A stretch of 64,000 bases of DNA from Blautia pseudococcoides (GCF_001689125.2 NZ_CP015405.2:2769001-2833000); one strand, 5' to 3'. Shown: positions 52,338 through 62,182, counted from the stretch's first letter. Translations and numbers: made by a program. Notes: generated by a model from the sequence alone, not told the origin.

Positions 52338-53018
52338 ATGAAATACATAAAACAGATCAATTCTGAATTAACGCAAATAGCTAAAAACGTACCTTATAAT
52401 AAAATGATCATAAAGTGTGCCAATATCTTTCGGGTTATATCTTTTCATTTAACAAGGGTTCCAAAGGGAGTTGTTGATCGGCATATTACTCTTACAGGAC
52501 ATAAGGGGGCAAAATTTAAGGTGGAGATATTTGAGCCATCAAATGTAAAAGAAAAGCTGCCCTGTTTGATCTATGTACATGGAGGAGCATTCAGTTATAA
52601 GGCTTCCGCCTATCATAAAAAACTTGCCTGTATATATGCAATGAAAGTAAAATGCAGGGTTTATTACCCGGATTATCATTTAACCCCTAAGTATCCATAT
52701 CCGGCAGCATATGATGATGTTTTGGCGTTATATAAATGCATTATGGAAAATTCAGATGCATTTGGGATTGAAAAGGAAAAGATTGGAGTGGCTGGAGATA
52801 GTGCCGGTGCATCCATTGCTGCATTGATTTGTAATAATTATGAACAGGAAGCGTTGAAACAGCCCTGTCTTCAAATGCTTGTATATCCTGTAACGGATGT
52901 AGATATGCAGACGGATTCCATGAAAAAGTTTTCAAATACTCCGTTATGGAACTCAAAAAGCAACAGACAAATTCCCATCCCGGTCTGCCGCTTTTTAAAA
53001 AGACCAGCCCAAGATTGA
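52338..53018 (+). pseudogene. Alpha/beta hydrolase-3 esterase, C-terminally truncated
   Basis: 226 codons. The HGGAFSY oxyanion motif (near residue 78) and the GDSAGAS nucleophile elbow (near 149) are those of the hormone-sensitive-lipase-like esterases. The homology ends after FSNTPLWNSKSN. The catalytic Asp and His parts are missing, and the remaining residues run into the terminator of the neighbouring amylase gene. It marks the right end of the accessory region. Confidence 0.75.
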
Positions 53019-53031
53019 GCCGGTCTTTTTT
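52995..53031 (-). terminator. Terminator of the GH13 gene
   Basis: On the minus strand AAAAAGACCGGC pairs with GCTGGTCTTTTT. It overlaps the last codons of the truncated esterase on the other strand. Confidence 0.8.
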
Positions 53032-53038
53032 GCTGCTT

Positions 53039-55165
53039 TTATGCATTTCTGCTGTTTTTTTCTATTTCACATCGAATGACCATCGCACCGTGTGAGGGAA
53101 CCCTCATCCGGACAACGCCGCCTTTACAGACATGGATCTTCTTGATAAGGCTGTACCCAAAATCTCCTGTCACCATGAGCTGCTTAAAATGGGCCTCTCT
53201 GCTTCTGGATATACCCAGTTCCCAGACAGACAGTTCCACCATCTTAGTCTGGTCGCTGTTGTTCACAGCCACCACGGTCTTCGCCCTGTCCGTAAATCTT
53301 CCGTAGCACAAAAGCTGGTAATCATTTGCCAGGAATTTTAAAGAGCCTTCTATCAGTTCCCGGTTCTCCTTGTGAATGGCGATCATGTCTCTGTGGAACT
53401 GGATCAGTTCCCGGTCTTCCCTGCCCCAGGGATAGGTTCTCCGGTTGTCCGGGTCCGTAAATCCGCACAGCCCGGCCTCATCTCCATAGTAAATGGTGGG
53501 CGCGCCGGGCCATGTCATCTGCATGACAACAGCCTCCCTGAAGACCGCCTTGTTGATCTCATGCTCTGCCGCCTCGGACCCCAGATGTGCTACACGGCCC
53601 ACCTTGTGGTTTGTCCTTGTAAGGAAACGGGAATGGTCGTGGTTGGACAGTTCATTCATGGCAGTCATTAAGGAAGGTGCGTAAAAACTGGCCATATGAT
53701 ACTGCATGGCACTGATGAAGCAGTCGCTGTTCCCAAACATTCCCTCACTGTACTCATCACTGTGCTTTTCCATTCCTGTCAAAAACCAGGTCACCGGCTC
53801 CATAAAGGCATCATAGTTCATGACGGTATCCCACTGGTCACCCTGCAGCCAGGATTTCGCCTCCCCGTAATGCTCGGCAAGGATGATCGCCTCAGGATTG
53901 GCTTCCTTTACATTCCGTCTGAAATCTCTCCAGAACTGATGGTTATATTCATTGCTGTGTCCCAGATCCGCAGCCACATCAAGACGCCATCCATCTACAT
54001 TATAGGGCGGAGACACCCACTTCCTGGCTATCTTCATAATATATTCGTACAGCATGGGGGAGTCCTCATAGTTAAGCTTCGGCAGTGTGTCATGCCCCCA
54101 CCATCCGTCATAAAATTGATTATAAGGCCAGTCATATTCATTGTGGAAACGGAAGAAGGTGCGGTAAGGACTGTCCCCTGTGATATATGCACCCTTCTCA
54201 TATCCCTGCTGATGCTCATAGATCCGCTCTCTGTCAAGCCACTTATTAAACGAACCGCAGTGATTGAACACTCCGTCCAGGATCACCTTCATGCCCCTTT
54301 TGTGTACTTCTTCCACAAATTGGGCAAAAAACGCATTGCTGGCTTCCAGGTTCTCGTAGTCTGTCACTCTCTTAATATATTTGGAGGCATGAGAATTATC
54401 CTTGTCCCCCCAGTTAAGAGAATCTCCCCCGTCACTGACAATCTTCCCGTAATGAGGGTCAATGTAATCATAGTCCTGGCTGTCGTATTTGTGATTGGAG
54501 GGAGACACAAAGATAGGGTTAAAATAAATCACATCCACACCTAATTCCTGCAGATAATCCAGCTTATCCCAAACGCCCTGCAGATCTCCGCCGTAGAAAT
54601 CCCTCACATCCATGGATTGGGGCCAGCGGTACCAGTCCTCCACTCTCTGGACATGTTCATCAATATAACAGTATTCTCCTGTCACTACATCGTTTGACAT
54701 GTCGCCATTGCAGAAACGGTCCACAAAAATCTGGTACATAACCGCGCCTTTGGCCCATTCCGGTGTCTTGAAGCCCGGCACAATACCGAAGGAATAGTGT
54801 GGGTCAATCTCCCGCACCACGCCCATCCTGTTGTAATAACAATTCAGCTTGCCTGTATATATCTCAAAATAATACCTGACCGTCTCAGTGCCAAGGGGAA
54901 TGTTGGCTTCAAAATAATCAAAACCATCCCTGGAGTCAGCCAGGTCCATCACTTTTTTCTTGTCTTCGTATACCAGATAGACCAAATCCACATTATTTTT
55001 CTTTGTGCGGATCCTCACATTTACAACATCTCCCGGCTCCGGTTCAAAAGGTGTCCTGTAATTTTCTGTCTCATCACTGAACACCGCACGTTTATTGAAA
55101 GCAGGACGCATGTTGGTCACATACTCCTGAATTTTTTGTGCATTCTTCATATATTCGTAATTCAT
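53039..55165 (-). CDS. Glycoside hydrolase family 13 (neopullulanase/maltogenic amylase type)
   Basis: 708 residues, no signal peptide, so intracellular. An N-terminal beta domain (about 20-130, CBM34/48-like) precedes the (beta/alpha)8 domain. The conserved regions are DGVFNHCG, GWRLDVAADLG (nucleophile Asp), IILAEHYGEA (acid/base Glu) and LSNHDHSRF (Asp). It cleaves alpha-1,4 (and perhaps alpha-1,6) glucans such as imported maltodextrins. The start ATG 55165 has GGAGAGGATGCATT before it. It stands alone. Confidence 0.93.
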   Translation of the reverse strand: MNYEYMKNAQKIQEYVTNMRPAFNKRAVFSDETENYRTPFEPEPGDVVNVRIRTKKNNVDLVYLVYEDKKKVMDLADSRDGFDYFEANIPLGTETVRYYFEIYTGKLNCYYNRMGVVREIDPHYSFGIVPGFKTPEWAKGAVMYQIFVDRFCNGDMSNDVVTGEYCYIDEHVQRVEDWYRWPQSMDVRDFYGGDLQGVWDKLDYLQELGVDVIYFNPIFVSPSNHKYDSQDYDYIDPHYGKIVSDGGDSLNWGDKDNSHASKYIKRVTDYENLEASNAFFAQFVEEVHKRGMKVILDGVFNHCGSFNKWLDRERIYEHQQGYEKGAYITGDSPYRTFFRFHNEYDWPYNQFYDGWWGHDTLPKLNYEDSPMLYEYIMKIARKWVSPPYNVDGWRLDVAADLGHSNEYNHQFWRDFRRNVKEANPEAIILAEHYGEAKSWLQGDQWDTVMNYDAFMEPVTWFLTGMEKHSDEYSEGMFGNSDCFISAMQYHMASFYAPSLMTAMNELSNHDHSRFLTRTNHKVGRVAHLGSEAAEHEINKAVFREAVVMQMTWPGAPTIYYGDEAGLCGFTDPDNRRTYPWGREDRELIQFHRDMIAIHKENRELIEGSLKFLANDYQLLCYGRFTDRAKTVVAVNNSDQTKMVELSVWELGISRSREAHFKQLMVTGDFGYSLIKKIHVCKGGVVRMRVPSHGAMVIRCEIEKNSRNA

Positions 55166-55624
55166 AATGCATCCTCTCCATCATTCAGTCGAAAAAGTCC
55201 TGTATCTCTGCTTTTTCTGAATTACTATACCTATGCAGTCACCTTATAGCTGCAAAAATTCTAATCAATACTGGTCATGGGTACACTTTCCCATCATTAA
55301 TCTATTTTATCCCACCCTTGCTGCATATACAACTACTTTTTGAAAACGAAAGTCAATTTTTTACTTTCTGCCCTCTGAAAAGTAAAAGAGACAGTCTTAC
55401 GACTGCCTCTTTTGGAGAAGGTATTTCTTCTTATGGGGTGTAGCAAAAACTATATAATGTATTGGGGGGTTTTTACAGTTATTATAATACCATGCAGCAC
55501 GGAAAAAGTGTGCACAATCTTAAATAAATTTTTAACGAATTTTTGACCATTTTCACATCCATCAAAAATACGCCTTTCCCATTCTTTCGGAAATCTGTAC
55601 AAAACCAGTCCTCAAACCTACAAT
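55166..55624. other. Intergenic region, 459 bp
   Basis: It holds the ftsH terminator (55384-55414). A TATAAT-like sequence on the minus strand lies near 55480-55490, from which a ~100-nt RNA could run into that terminator. A/T-rich sequence follows. No gene was seen. Confidence 0.5.
55384..55414 (-). terminator. Terminator downstream of ftsH
   Basis: AAAAGAG-CAGTC and GACTG-CTCTTTT form an interrupted 12-bp stem with a 4-nt loop and a TTTTACTTTT tail on the minus strand. Confidence 0.75.
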
Positions 55625-57457
55625 TTAGCTTTCTGACACCGCATTTTCCTGAAATAATGCCTCGAACTCTTCCCGTCCGATTTTTTCCTTTTCCAACAGC
55701 AGCTCCACACATCCGTGAAGAACATTCATATGTGCACTGATCAATTCTTTCGCCTTGCTATAAGACTCATCGATGATACGTTTTACTTCACTGTCGATCA
55801 GAGCCGCTGTCTGCTCGCCATAATTTCTGGCATGGGCCAGATCCCGGCCGATGAACACTTCGTCTTCATCCGATCCGTAATTGATCAGCCCTACTTTATC
55901 GGACATACCATACTGGGTGACCATGGAGCGGGCAAGCTGTGTGGCCTGCTTGATATCCTGGGAGGCTCCTGTTGTCACATCCCCGAAAATCAGTTCCTCC
56001 GCTACGCGGCCGCCCAGGTCCACAATAATGTTCTCCAGCATTTTATTCCTGCTGTTGAACATTTCATCCTGTTCCGGCAGAGGCATGGTATAACCTGCAG
56101 CGCCCATTCCGGTGGGTATGATGGATATGGTGTGCACGGGTCCCATCTCCGGCAGCACGTGGAACAGAATTGCGTGGCCTGCTTCGTGGTATGCGGTAAT
56201 TTTCTTTTCTTTTTCGGAGATCACGCGGCTTTTCTTTTCCGCGCCGATCCCCGTCTTAATAAATGCCTGGCGGATATCTTTCTGGGTCAGGAAATATCTG
56301 CCGTCCCTGGCGGTAATGATAGCCGCCTCATTCATTAAATTCTCCAGGTCAGCACCGGTAAAGCCTGCTGTGGTCCTGGCGATCTCTTTCAGATCCACGT
56401 CCTCGCCCAGAGGTTTCTTCCTGGCATGGACCTGTAATATCTCTTCTCTGCCCTTCACATCCGGTCTTCCAACGCCAACCTTACGGTCAAAACGGCCGGG
56501 ACGCAGGATTGCCGGGTCCAGAATATCCACACGGTTGGTAGCTGACATCACGATGATGCCTTCATTGACGCCGAAGCCGTCCATCTCCACCAAAAGCTGG
56601 TTCAAGGTCTGCTCTCTCTCGTCATGGCCGCCGCCCATACCGGTACCTCTTCTTCTGGCAACCGCATCAATCTCATCAATAAATATAATACAGGGGGCGT
56701 TCTTCTTGCCTTCCTCAAACAAATCCCTCACACGGGATGCACCTACACCTACGAACATCTCCACAAAGTCCGAACCGGAGATAGAGAAAAACGGAACTCC
56801 GGCTTCCCCTGCCACGGCTTTTGCAAGCAAGGTCTTACCTGTTCCCGGAGGGCCTACAAGCAGCACCCCTTTTGGGATCCTGGCACCCACTTTTACATAC
56901 TTCTGTGGGCTTTTCAGGAAATCCACGATCTCCTGAAGCTCCTCCTTCTCCTCCTGGAGTCCTGCCACATCCTTGAAGGTGACACTCTTCTCACTGTCCA
57001 CCGTCATCTTGGCACGGCTCTTGCCGAAATTCATCATCTTGGCATTGCTGCCCCCAGACATCTGCCGGCTCATAAGATTGAAGACAAAGATGACCATGAC
57101 CCCCACTAAAATAAGGGGAAGAATGGAAGACATAAAGGTATTGTCCCCCGGCACGTCTCCTACTTTGGGTTCTACCCCCTTTTCCGCCAGAAAATCACTT
57201 AACTTCTGGACATCTGTTGTGTTGAACTGCTCCTGGTCCCCGTTTTTCAGTTCCACACTGACTTTGCCGTAAGGACTTACTTTCTCGGGATGGATATACA
57301 CTTCCACAACCTGATCATTTTCTACCGCAACTTTGAATTCTGCCTCGCTGTACTCGTTATTCACTGTGAGCTGCCGGCTGAAGATCCAGTATCCCCCTAT
57401 GACCAGTACAACGATCAAAAGGACGCTGGGCAGCCAGCTTTTTGCCTGTCTGTTCAC
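55625..57457 (-). CDS. ftsH: ATP-dependent zinc metalloprotease FtsH
   Basis: 610 residues. Two membrane helices (about 9-25 and 112-128) flank an extracytoplasmic part. The AAA+ domain has Walker A GPPGTGKT (202-209), Walker B IIFIDEID and the SRH arginines RPGRFDR. The zinc site is HEAGH (424-428). It degrades membrane and regulatory proteins. The start is GTG 57457 with AAGGAG 8 bases upstream; another GTG six codons earlier lies over the ribosome site. It follows hpt by 27 bases, as in Bacillus. Confidence 0.97.
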   Translation of the reverse strand: MNRQAKSWLPSVLLIVVLVIGGYWIFSRQLTVNNEYSEAEFKVAVENDQVVEVYIHPEKVSPYGKVSVELKNGDQEQFNTTDVQKLSDFLAEKGVEPKVGDVPGDNTFMSSILPLILVGVMVIFVFNLMSRQMSGGSNAKMMNFGKSRAKMTVDSEKSVTFKDVAGLQEEKEELQEIVDFLKSPQKYVKVGARIPKGVLLVGPPGTGKTLLAKAVAGEAGVPFFSISGSDFVEMFVGVGASRVRDLFEEGKKNAPCIIFIDEIDAVARRRGTGMGGGHDEREQTLNQLLVEMDGFGVNEGIIVMSATNRVDILDPAILRPGRFDRKVGVGRPDVKGREEILQVHARKKPLGEDVDLKEIARTTAGFTGADLENLMNEAAIITARDGRYFLTQKDIRQAFIKTGIGAEKKSRVISEKEKKITAYHEAGHAILFHVLPEMGPVHTISIIPTGMGAAGYTMPLPEQDEMFNSRNKMLENIIVDLGGRVAEELIFGDVTTGASQDIKQATQLARSMVTQYGMSDKVGLINYGSDEDEVFIGRDLAHARNYGEQTAALIDSEVKRIIDESYSKAKELISAHMNVLHGCVELLLEKEKIGREEFEALFQENAVSES

Positions 57458-57484
57458 GTCATGTTCTCCTTTCACCTTATATCA

Positions 57485-58006
57485 CTATAATTCCACCACA
57501 CCAATATAAGGCAGGTTTCTGTATTTTTGTGCATAATCCAGCCCATATCCAACTACAAATTCATCCGGAATATTAAAGCAGACATAATCCACGTTCACGT
57601 CTTTTACTCTCCGTTCCGGTTTATCCAGAAGGGTACAGAGACGAAGGCTGTTAGGATTTCTCTGCTTCAGCACCTCGATAAGATAGCTCAGTGTCCTGCC
57701 GGAATCAATGATATCCTCCACGATCAGCACATCCTTGCCCTCTATACTCTCATCCAGATCCTTTACGATCCTGACTACACCGCTGGAACTGGTGTCATCT
57801 CCATAACTGGATACTGACATAAAATCAAGGCTCACCGGAACATTGATCCGCTTTGCCAGCTCACAGGTAAAAAAAACACCACCCTTGAGCACACAGATCA
57901 AATGCACCTGCCTGCCCTCATAGTCCCTGCTTATCTGCTCTCCGATCTCACGGATCTTTTTGTCCACGTCTTCTTCGCTGATCAGCTGCCTGATTGTTTC
58001 ACTCAT
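57485..58006 (-). CDS. hpt: Hypoxanthine phosphoribosyltransferase
   Basis: 173 residues. The PRPP motif VLIVEDIIDSGRTLSYL is near residues 95-111, the flexible loop SSYGDDTSSSGVVRIVKDL precedes it, and the purine-binding end DEFVVGYGLDYAQKYRNLP follows. It salvages hypoxanthine and guanine to IMP/GMP. It overlaps the end of tilS by 8 bases. The tilS-hpt-ftsH order is conserved in Firmicutes. Confidence 0.96.
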   Translation of the reverse strand: MSETIRQLISEEDVDKKIREIGEQISRDYEGRQVHLICVLKGGVFFTCELAKRINVPVSLDFMSVSSYGDDTSSSGVVRIVKDLDESIEGKDVLIVEDIIDSGRTLSYLIEVLKQRNPNSLRLCTLLDKPERRVKDVNVDYVCFNIPDEFVVGYGLDYAQKYRNLPYIGVVEL

Positions 58007-59342
58007 CTTCCTTTTCTCCTTTGACCTGTACTTTGATTACTGTCTTTGTCTGCCCGGTAATTTTGTAATATTCACTGATACGGTAGCCCACCACCCATAC
58101 GATGTGGGACCCGTCCGCCAGCAGGGTCAGGTTCTCCCGCTCCTGTCTGGGGATCTTGCAGTCTATCAGATAATCTTTTAATTTTTTTCTTCCTCCCGCG
58201 GAGGTGACAGTCAGATAATCCCCGGGCTGCCGTTTTCTCACGGTGAGGTTTCCTTTTATTTTATCATAATCGAACCATTTCGTATACTTTTTTTCCGGAA
58301 TTTGCTGGTTTTCCCAGGAAAAAATATGGAATTCCAGCTCTTTGGGAAGGATTTCCTGATTCCCCTTTTTATAAAACAGAAGATCGCCGTAGGACTGCTG
58401 CACCGTAATGCCGTGTGCCAGGGATTTCTGTCTCCCTGTCCTTTGCCCCAGCAGTTCCAAGGCTTCCTCCACATGGGCGGAAGTGATGTCTTTCTCCCCG
58501 CCTGCAAGATATGCCAGCACTCTCTTCACAACATAAACCTGCATCACCGGATGCTCCGCAGAAATCTCCTCCGCAAGGAAAAGTCCGCTCTGATCCTCTT
58601 TGACATACCTACTATAAAGCATATCCGCCTGCTGCCCAAGATATTCCTCCACGGACAGAAAAGTTTGCGCCGTTTTCGCAATGTGTTCTGCAGCCCTGGA
58701 ATTGACTGCTTTAAGCTCCGGCAGGATTTTTTTGCGGATTCTGTTTCTGGTATAGGACAGCTCTTTGTTGGTACTGTCCTCCATCCATGGGATGTCTTTT
58801 TTTAGCAGCCAGCTCTCAATTTCACTTCTTCCCACACACAAAAGGGGACGGATATAGACTCCGTCCCCCATCCGGCGCACAGGATGGATTCCCGAAAGGC
58901 CCGCGGCACCGCTTCCCCTTGCCAGGTTATGAAGGACCGTCTCCGCCAGGTCATCCCGGTGATGGGCAAGTGCTGTTTTTTTTGCGCCCGCCTTTTTGCT
59001 CTCCAGACTAAAAGCCTGCTGGCGCACAGCCCGTCCTGCCTCCTCCACCGTCATATGTCTCTTACCGGCAATCTGCTCCACATCATAAGAATACACGCTG
59101 CAGGGTATGGATCGCTCCCTGCAGATCCGGACTACATATTCCTCGTCCCGCTTCGCCTCACTGCCCCGCAGCTGATGATTTACATGTACTGCCTGTACGG
59201 AAAACGGCACCTTTTTTTGGTACTCCCACAACAAAAACAACAGGCCCACCGAATCCGCCCCGCCGGAAACTCCGACGATCACCCGGTCGCCCGCTTCTAT
59301 CATTCTGTACTGCTCTATATAAGAAAATACCTTTTCCTCCAT
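57999..59342 (-). CDS. tilS: tRNA(Ile)-lysidine synthetase
   Basis: 447 residues. The N-terminal PP-loop ATP pyrophosphatase motif SGGADSVGLLFLL is near residue 26. HVNHQLRGSEAKRDE, TALAHHRDDLAETVLHNLARGSGAAGL is split here as AHHRDDLAETVLHNL and RGSGAAGL, and a C-terminal TilS domain (RQPGDYL; KLKDYLIDCKIPRQERE) follows. It makes lysidine at C34 of tRNA-Ile(CAU). ATG 59342 follows AAGGAAAAAAT; two in-frame ATG codons further up are possible. Between spoIIE and hpt. Confidence 0.95.
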   Translation of the reverse strand: MEEKVFSYIEQYRMIEAGDRVIVGVSGGADSVGLLFLLWEYQKKVPFSVQAVHVNHQLRGSEAKRDEEYVVRICRERSIPCSVYSYDVEQIAGKRHMTVEEAGRAVRQQAFSLESKKAGAKKTALAHHRDDLAETVLHNLARGSGAAGLSGIHPVRRMGDGVYIRPLLCVGRSEIESWLLKKDIPWMEDSTNKELSYTRNRIRKKILPELKAVNSRAAEHIAKTAQTFLSVEEYLGQQADMLYSRYVKEDQSGLFLAEEISAEHPVMQVYVVKRVLAYLAGGEKDITSAHVEEALELLGQRTGRQKSLAHGITVQQSYGDLLFYKKGNQEILPKELEFHIFSWENQQIPEKKYTKWFDYDKIKGNLTVRKRQPGDYLTVTSAGGRKKLKDYLIDCKIPRQERENLTLLADGSHIVWVVGYRISEYYKITGQTKTVIKVQVKGEKEDE

Positions 59343-59383
59343 ATTTTTTCCTTGGTCCATTTGGTATTTAAATCCTTTCCGCA

Positions 59384-60871
59384 TTACTTTTTCCAGAGTC
59401 CCGCTGCAAGCACTGTCATATCATCCGTGGCTTTGTACTCGCACTGGGCCAGCACACGCTCCAAAATCCCTCTTCCCAGGTCCTGTGCCGCTTCTGCGTG
59501 GGTCTGCAGGATTATCTCTTTCATGGTATCCTCCGCATTCTCCGGAGGCAGGGCATCCAGCACCCCGTCTGTCACCATGATGATAAAATCACCCTCGTAG
59601 AGCTTCTTGCTGGTGGATTCATAATCCACCTGCTGCACCAGTCCAAGCGCCAGGCTTGTGGAGGAAATAGCCTCCACCCAGTGGTCTCTCTTGATAAATG
59701 TGGTAGCTGCCCCTGCCTTCAGGAAATGGCACATACCGGAGTACAAATCCACAATAGAAATATCCACAGTAGAAAACTTCCCTTCCCTGGTCTGCAGATT
59801 TAAAACAGAATTGACCATTCTGGCTGCTGTCTCCCCGGTAAAACCGGAATCCACAAACTGTTCCAGCATGTCCACCACATTCTCACTCTCCCGGCAGGCC
59901 TCCAGGCCGGAACCCATGCCGTCGGACAGGCACATGAAAAACTGGCCGTTGTCCTCTGTGGTGCACATGTAATTATCCCCGGAAATAGTCTCCCTCTCCT
60001 TTGTCACCTTAGCCACTCCGTACAGCATCTTGAAATTCACTTCCTCCACAAAACGGACAACTGTGAATTCCCTTGTGATCAGAGTCTTGCCTTCCACCTT
60101 GGGCGTCATTCTGCTTCCGCACATTTTCGTGAGCACTGCCCCCGCCTCCGAAGCGGAGATGCAGGCCTGTCCCTTTGCGCGCAGCTCGCAGAAATACTGT
60201 ATTTTCCCGTCCGGCTGCTGCAGCATCCAGACATTCTTGAGAAGTATATGCTTCTTTTTCAGTCTCTTGGCAAATTCCTCCCGGAATACAGGGTCCGTCT
60301 GGACAATGTCGAACAAATCCCTGGACAGCACTTTCATAAGCTGTGCCATCTCTCCTAACTGTTCCGCAACCGCGATCCGGTTTTCCAAAAGTTTATTATT
60401 CCACATCAGATTCTGTCGTTCTCTCTCCATTAACCTCTGCATTTCCTGCGTAAGTTTGCCCTGGTTGATGCAGACCCCTGTCAATTCCGTTTTCGCCACC
60501 CGAAGCTTCTCCTCGTCCCCTTCCTCCATAACCCGGAAAAGGCTGTAGACTCTCTGGTATGACTGCACGGAATGCTGTTTCCAGCAGATATGGTTTGCCG
60601 GGCATGTCTTACACTGTCTCTCTCTTAGTTGTTCCACCAGTTCTTCCAGTTCCCCGCCTGATAAGTAGTCCTTGCGGTATGGCATACCGTAAAAGCTGTC
60701 TGCAAGTTTCTGGAAGGATCGTGCATAGCGCTGCATTTTCTCTTTCTGTGGATGCTGGTCGTACACCAAAGTGGCTGCACTTTTTTTCATGTCTGAAAAA
60801 ATAGTTTTTGCCATGTCCCGCAGTATCAACAGGGCGCTGACCACGAGCATGGCAATGATCCATTCCTGCAT
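59384..60871 (-). CDS. spoIIE: SpoIIE-family PP2C phosphatase with a short membrane anchor
   Basis: 495 residues, against about 830 in Bacillus. Only one hydrophobic helix (about 4-18) instead of ten is present. A central helical region and a Cys-rich patch RQCKTCPANHIC (about 84-96) follow. The C-terminal PP2C domain (about 285-490) has SGDNYMC, CLSDGMGSG, FSTVDISIVDL and MVTDGVLDA, the metal-binding aspartates. SpoIIE dephosphorylates SpoIIAA to release sigma-F in the forespore. GGAGG lies 9 bases before the ATG. Its promoter has the 21-bp Spo0A-type spacing. Confidence 0.9.
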   Translation of the reverse strand: MQEWIIAMLVVSALLILRDMAKTIFSDMKKSAATLVYDQHPQKEKMQRYARSFQKLADSFYGMPYRKDYLSGGELEELVEQLRERQCKTCPANHICWKQHSVQSYQRVYSLFRVMEEGDEEKLRVAKTELTGVCINQGKLTQEMQRLMERERQNLMWNNKLLENRIAVAEQLGEMAQLMKVLSRDLFDIVQTDPVFREEFAKRLKKKHILLKNVWMLQQPDGKIQYFCELRAKGQACISASEAGAVLTKMCGSRMTPKVEGKTLITREFTVVRFVEEVNFKMLYGVAKVTKERETISGDNYMCTTEDNGQFFMCLSDGMGSGLEACRESENVVDMLEQFVDSGFTGETAARMVNSVLNLQTREGKFSTVDISIVDLYSGMCHFLKAGAATTFIKRDHWVEAISSTSLALGLVQQVDYESTSKKLYEGDFIIMVTDGVLDALPPENAEDTMKEIILQTHAEAAQDLGRGILERVLAQCEYKATDDMTVLAAGLWKK

Positions 60872-60914
60872 CTGGTATTACCTCCCCTGAATAAGCAATC
60901 GCTATCAAAGGTGT

Positions 60915-60983
60915 ATTATAGATGCTTTTGGCTTCAATCTTTGTCAAAAACACGCTGCAAAAGCGAAAAACTTTTAGACAAAA
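60915..60983 (-). promoter_or_regulatory. Spo0A-dependent promoter of spoIIE (21-bp spacer)
   Basis: On the minus strand TTGACA (60947-60942) and TATAAT (60920-60915) are separated by 21 bases, not 17. A 0A-box-like TTTGTCAAA overlaps the -35 (plus 60940-60948) and a second TTTTGTCTAAA lies at 60983-60973. This is the arrangement known for Bacillus spoIIE/spoIIG promoters, activated by Spo0A-P with sigma-A. Confidence 0.75.
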
Positions 60984-60991
60984 TCTGTTCC

Positions 60992-61291
60992 TTATTCTTC
61001 CTCTTTAAAGATAATCTGATTTCCTTCCACAAGCCCCAGTTTGTCCCTGGCCACTTCCTTGGCGTATTCGTCTGTCTGCATGTACTTTTTCAGCTCGTCA
61101 ATCTCTTTTGTCCGTGCTTCCTCGTCCTTTATTTTAGCGCTTACTTCGCTCTTTTTCGCCTCGTACTGCGCTGCTTTTCCTTCTAATCTGCTGCTTTCTG
61201 CCATTAAACCTATAAATAAAACACCTACTACAAACGTCACGCTAACCATGGCGATTTTGTTTTGCAGGTTTTTTTTCTTTTTTCTTCTCAT
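60992..61291 (-). CDS. divIC: Septum formation initiator DivIC/FtsB
   Basis: 99 residues. A basic N-terminus (RRKKKKN), one membrane helix (about 12-29), then a coiled coil (SRLEGKAAQYEAKKSEVSAK onward) and a conserved DEYAKEVARDKLGLVEGNQI end are typical of DivIC. It stabilises the divisome with FtsL. The start overlaps yabQ by 50 bases. It precedes spoIIE as in Bacillus. Confidence 0.9.
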   Translation of the reverse strand: MRRKKKKNLQNKIAMVSVTFVVGVLFIGLMAESSRLEGKAAQYEAKKSEVSAKIKDEEARTKEIDELKKYMQTDEYAKEVARDKLGLVEGNQIIFKEEE

Positions 61292-61730
61292 TCTGATTCT
61301 TCCTGACTTTTCGTATCGACTTTTGTTTAGTTAAGGAAATTTTAACTCCTGACAGCCAAAATTTCAACCTTTTTCTTATGTAGTGTAATGGTTTCAGCGG
61401 TATTTTTAACAAACACTTCATCTTTGACAAAAAAATGGAAAGATATTTTACCAGAAAACCACTCAAGCCCCAATGATAGATCAGCGCGCCCAGGCATATC
61501 CCTGCCAGGGCATATACCCGTATGATCCCGTCATTCTCCAGATATATGACGGAGAAAAGAAAAACGCCTGCCACGCACCAGTATAGCAGGTCTTCCAGGC
61601 TTACAAAAAAATCCTTGTGGGATATGACATTCCGGAAAATACGGAGTACATCATAAGCTGCCGCAAGCAGGACTCCGGCCAGAAAGGTCCTGCAGAAAAA
61701 CAGCAGCTCCTGCTGCATATAGCCGCTCAT
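61242..61730 (-). CDS. yabQ: Spore cortex biosynthesis protein YabQ
   Basis: 162 residues with four to five hydrophobic helices in residues 1-110 (FFCRTFLAGVLLAAAYDVLR at the start is the family pattern) and a very basic tail. YabQ is a sigma-E-controlled membrane protein needed for cortex formation. It starts one base after the yabP stop and overlaps divIC. Confidence 0.88.
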   Translation of the reverse strand: MSGYMQQELLFFCRTFLAGVLLAAAYDVLRIFRNVISHKDFFVSLEDLLYWCVAGVFLFSVIYLENDGIIRVYALAGICLGALIYHWGLSGFLVKYLSIFLSKMKCLLKIPLKPLHYIRKRLKFWLSGVKISLTKQKSIRKVRKNQNEKKKEKKPAKQNRHG

Positions 61731-61731
61731 C

Positions 61732-62019
61732 TTATTTAAAGAGCCTCTTCAGCATACCGTCTCCGCCCTTGGACTTCAGAACCGTCCCCTGGCTGTAGAC
61801 AAGACTGTCCACCTGGCCTGCAATGTCCACCTCCTGTTTATCTAGATCAAGGCGGGTCACATGCAGCTCAGACCCTTTTATAGTCAGCATACCGGCGCTT
61901 GTGATCAGACTGATCTCCCCGTCATCAAAAGCCACCACATCTTTCACTCCGGTTATGCTTCCCGACTCCCTGTCAGTCATCTGCAGCTTATGTGCGGTCT
62001 TCAACTGCTTCTCTTCCAA
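61732..62019 (-). CDS. yabP: Sporulation protein YabP
   Basis: 95 residues. HKLQMTDRESGSITGVKDVV then FDDGEISLITSAGMLTIKG and LHVTRLDLDKQEVDIAGQVDSL (split) are the YabP/YqfC family core. The start is read as TTG 62019 (EEKQLKTAHK), with GGGGGA 8 bases upstream; no ATG fits. It is required for spore formation in Bacillus. It is coupled to yabQ. Confidence 0.88.
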   Translation of the reverse strand: MEEKQLKTAHKLQMTDRESGSITGVKDVVAFDDGEISLITSAGMLTIKGSELHVTRLDLDKQEVDIAGQVDSLVYSQGTVLKSKGGDGMLKRLFK

Positions 62020-62131
62020 AATAGCAAATCCCCCATATATCTCTCTCAAAAGATTATATGGGGGGTTAAAAAACAATATACCGATTTTATTTATTTAGAT
62101 CCACGTAACTGTCCGGTGTCTTCACAGTTAG

Positions 62132-62150
62132 GGGCAGGAATCCCTGCCCA
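62132..62150. other. GC hairpin between yabP and rqcP
   Basis: GGGCAGG-AATC-CCTGCCC, within a 160-bp gap. Flanked by CCGGT/ACCGG-type complementarity. There is no T tract; it could attenuate or stabilise the transcript. Confidence 0.4.
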
Positions 62151-62182
62151 ACCGGTCTCTCTATGGGATTTTGCCTGGCTGC

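Noticed and set aside
43484..52990. Island integrated at tRNA-Leu with flanking att repeats
   Set aside because: No copy of the tRNA-Leu 3' end was found near the right boundary, and no integrase gene is present.
55338..55352. Catabolite (cre) site upstream of the amylase
   Set aside because: TGAAAACG fits one half, but the other half is off by one base and it lies about 170 bp from the gene.
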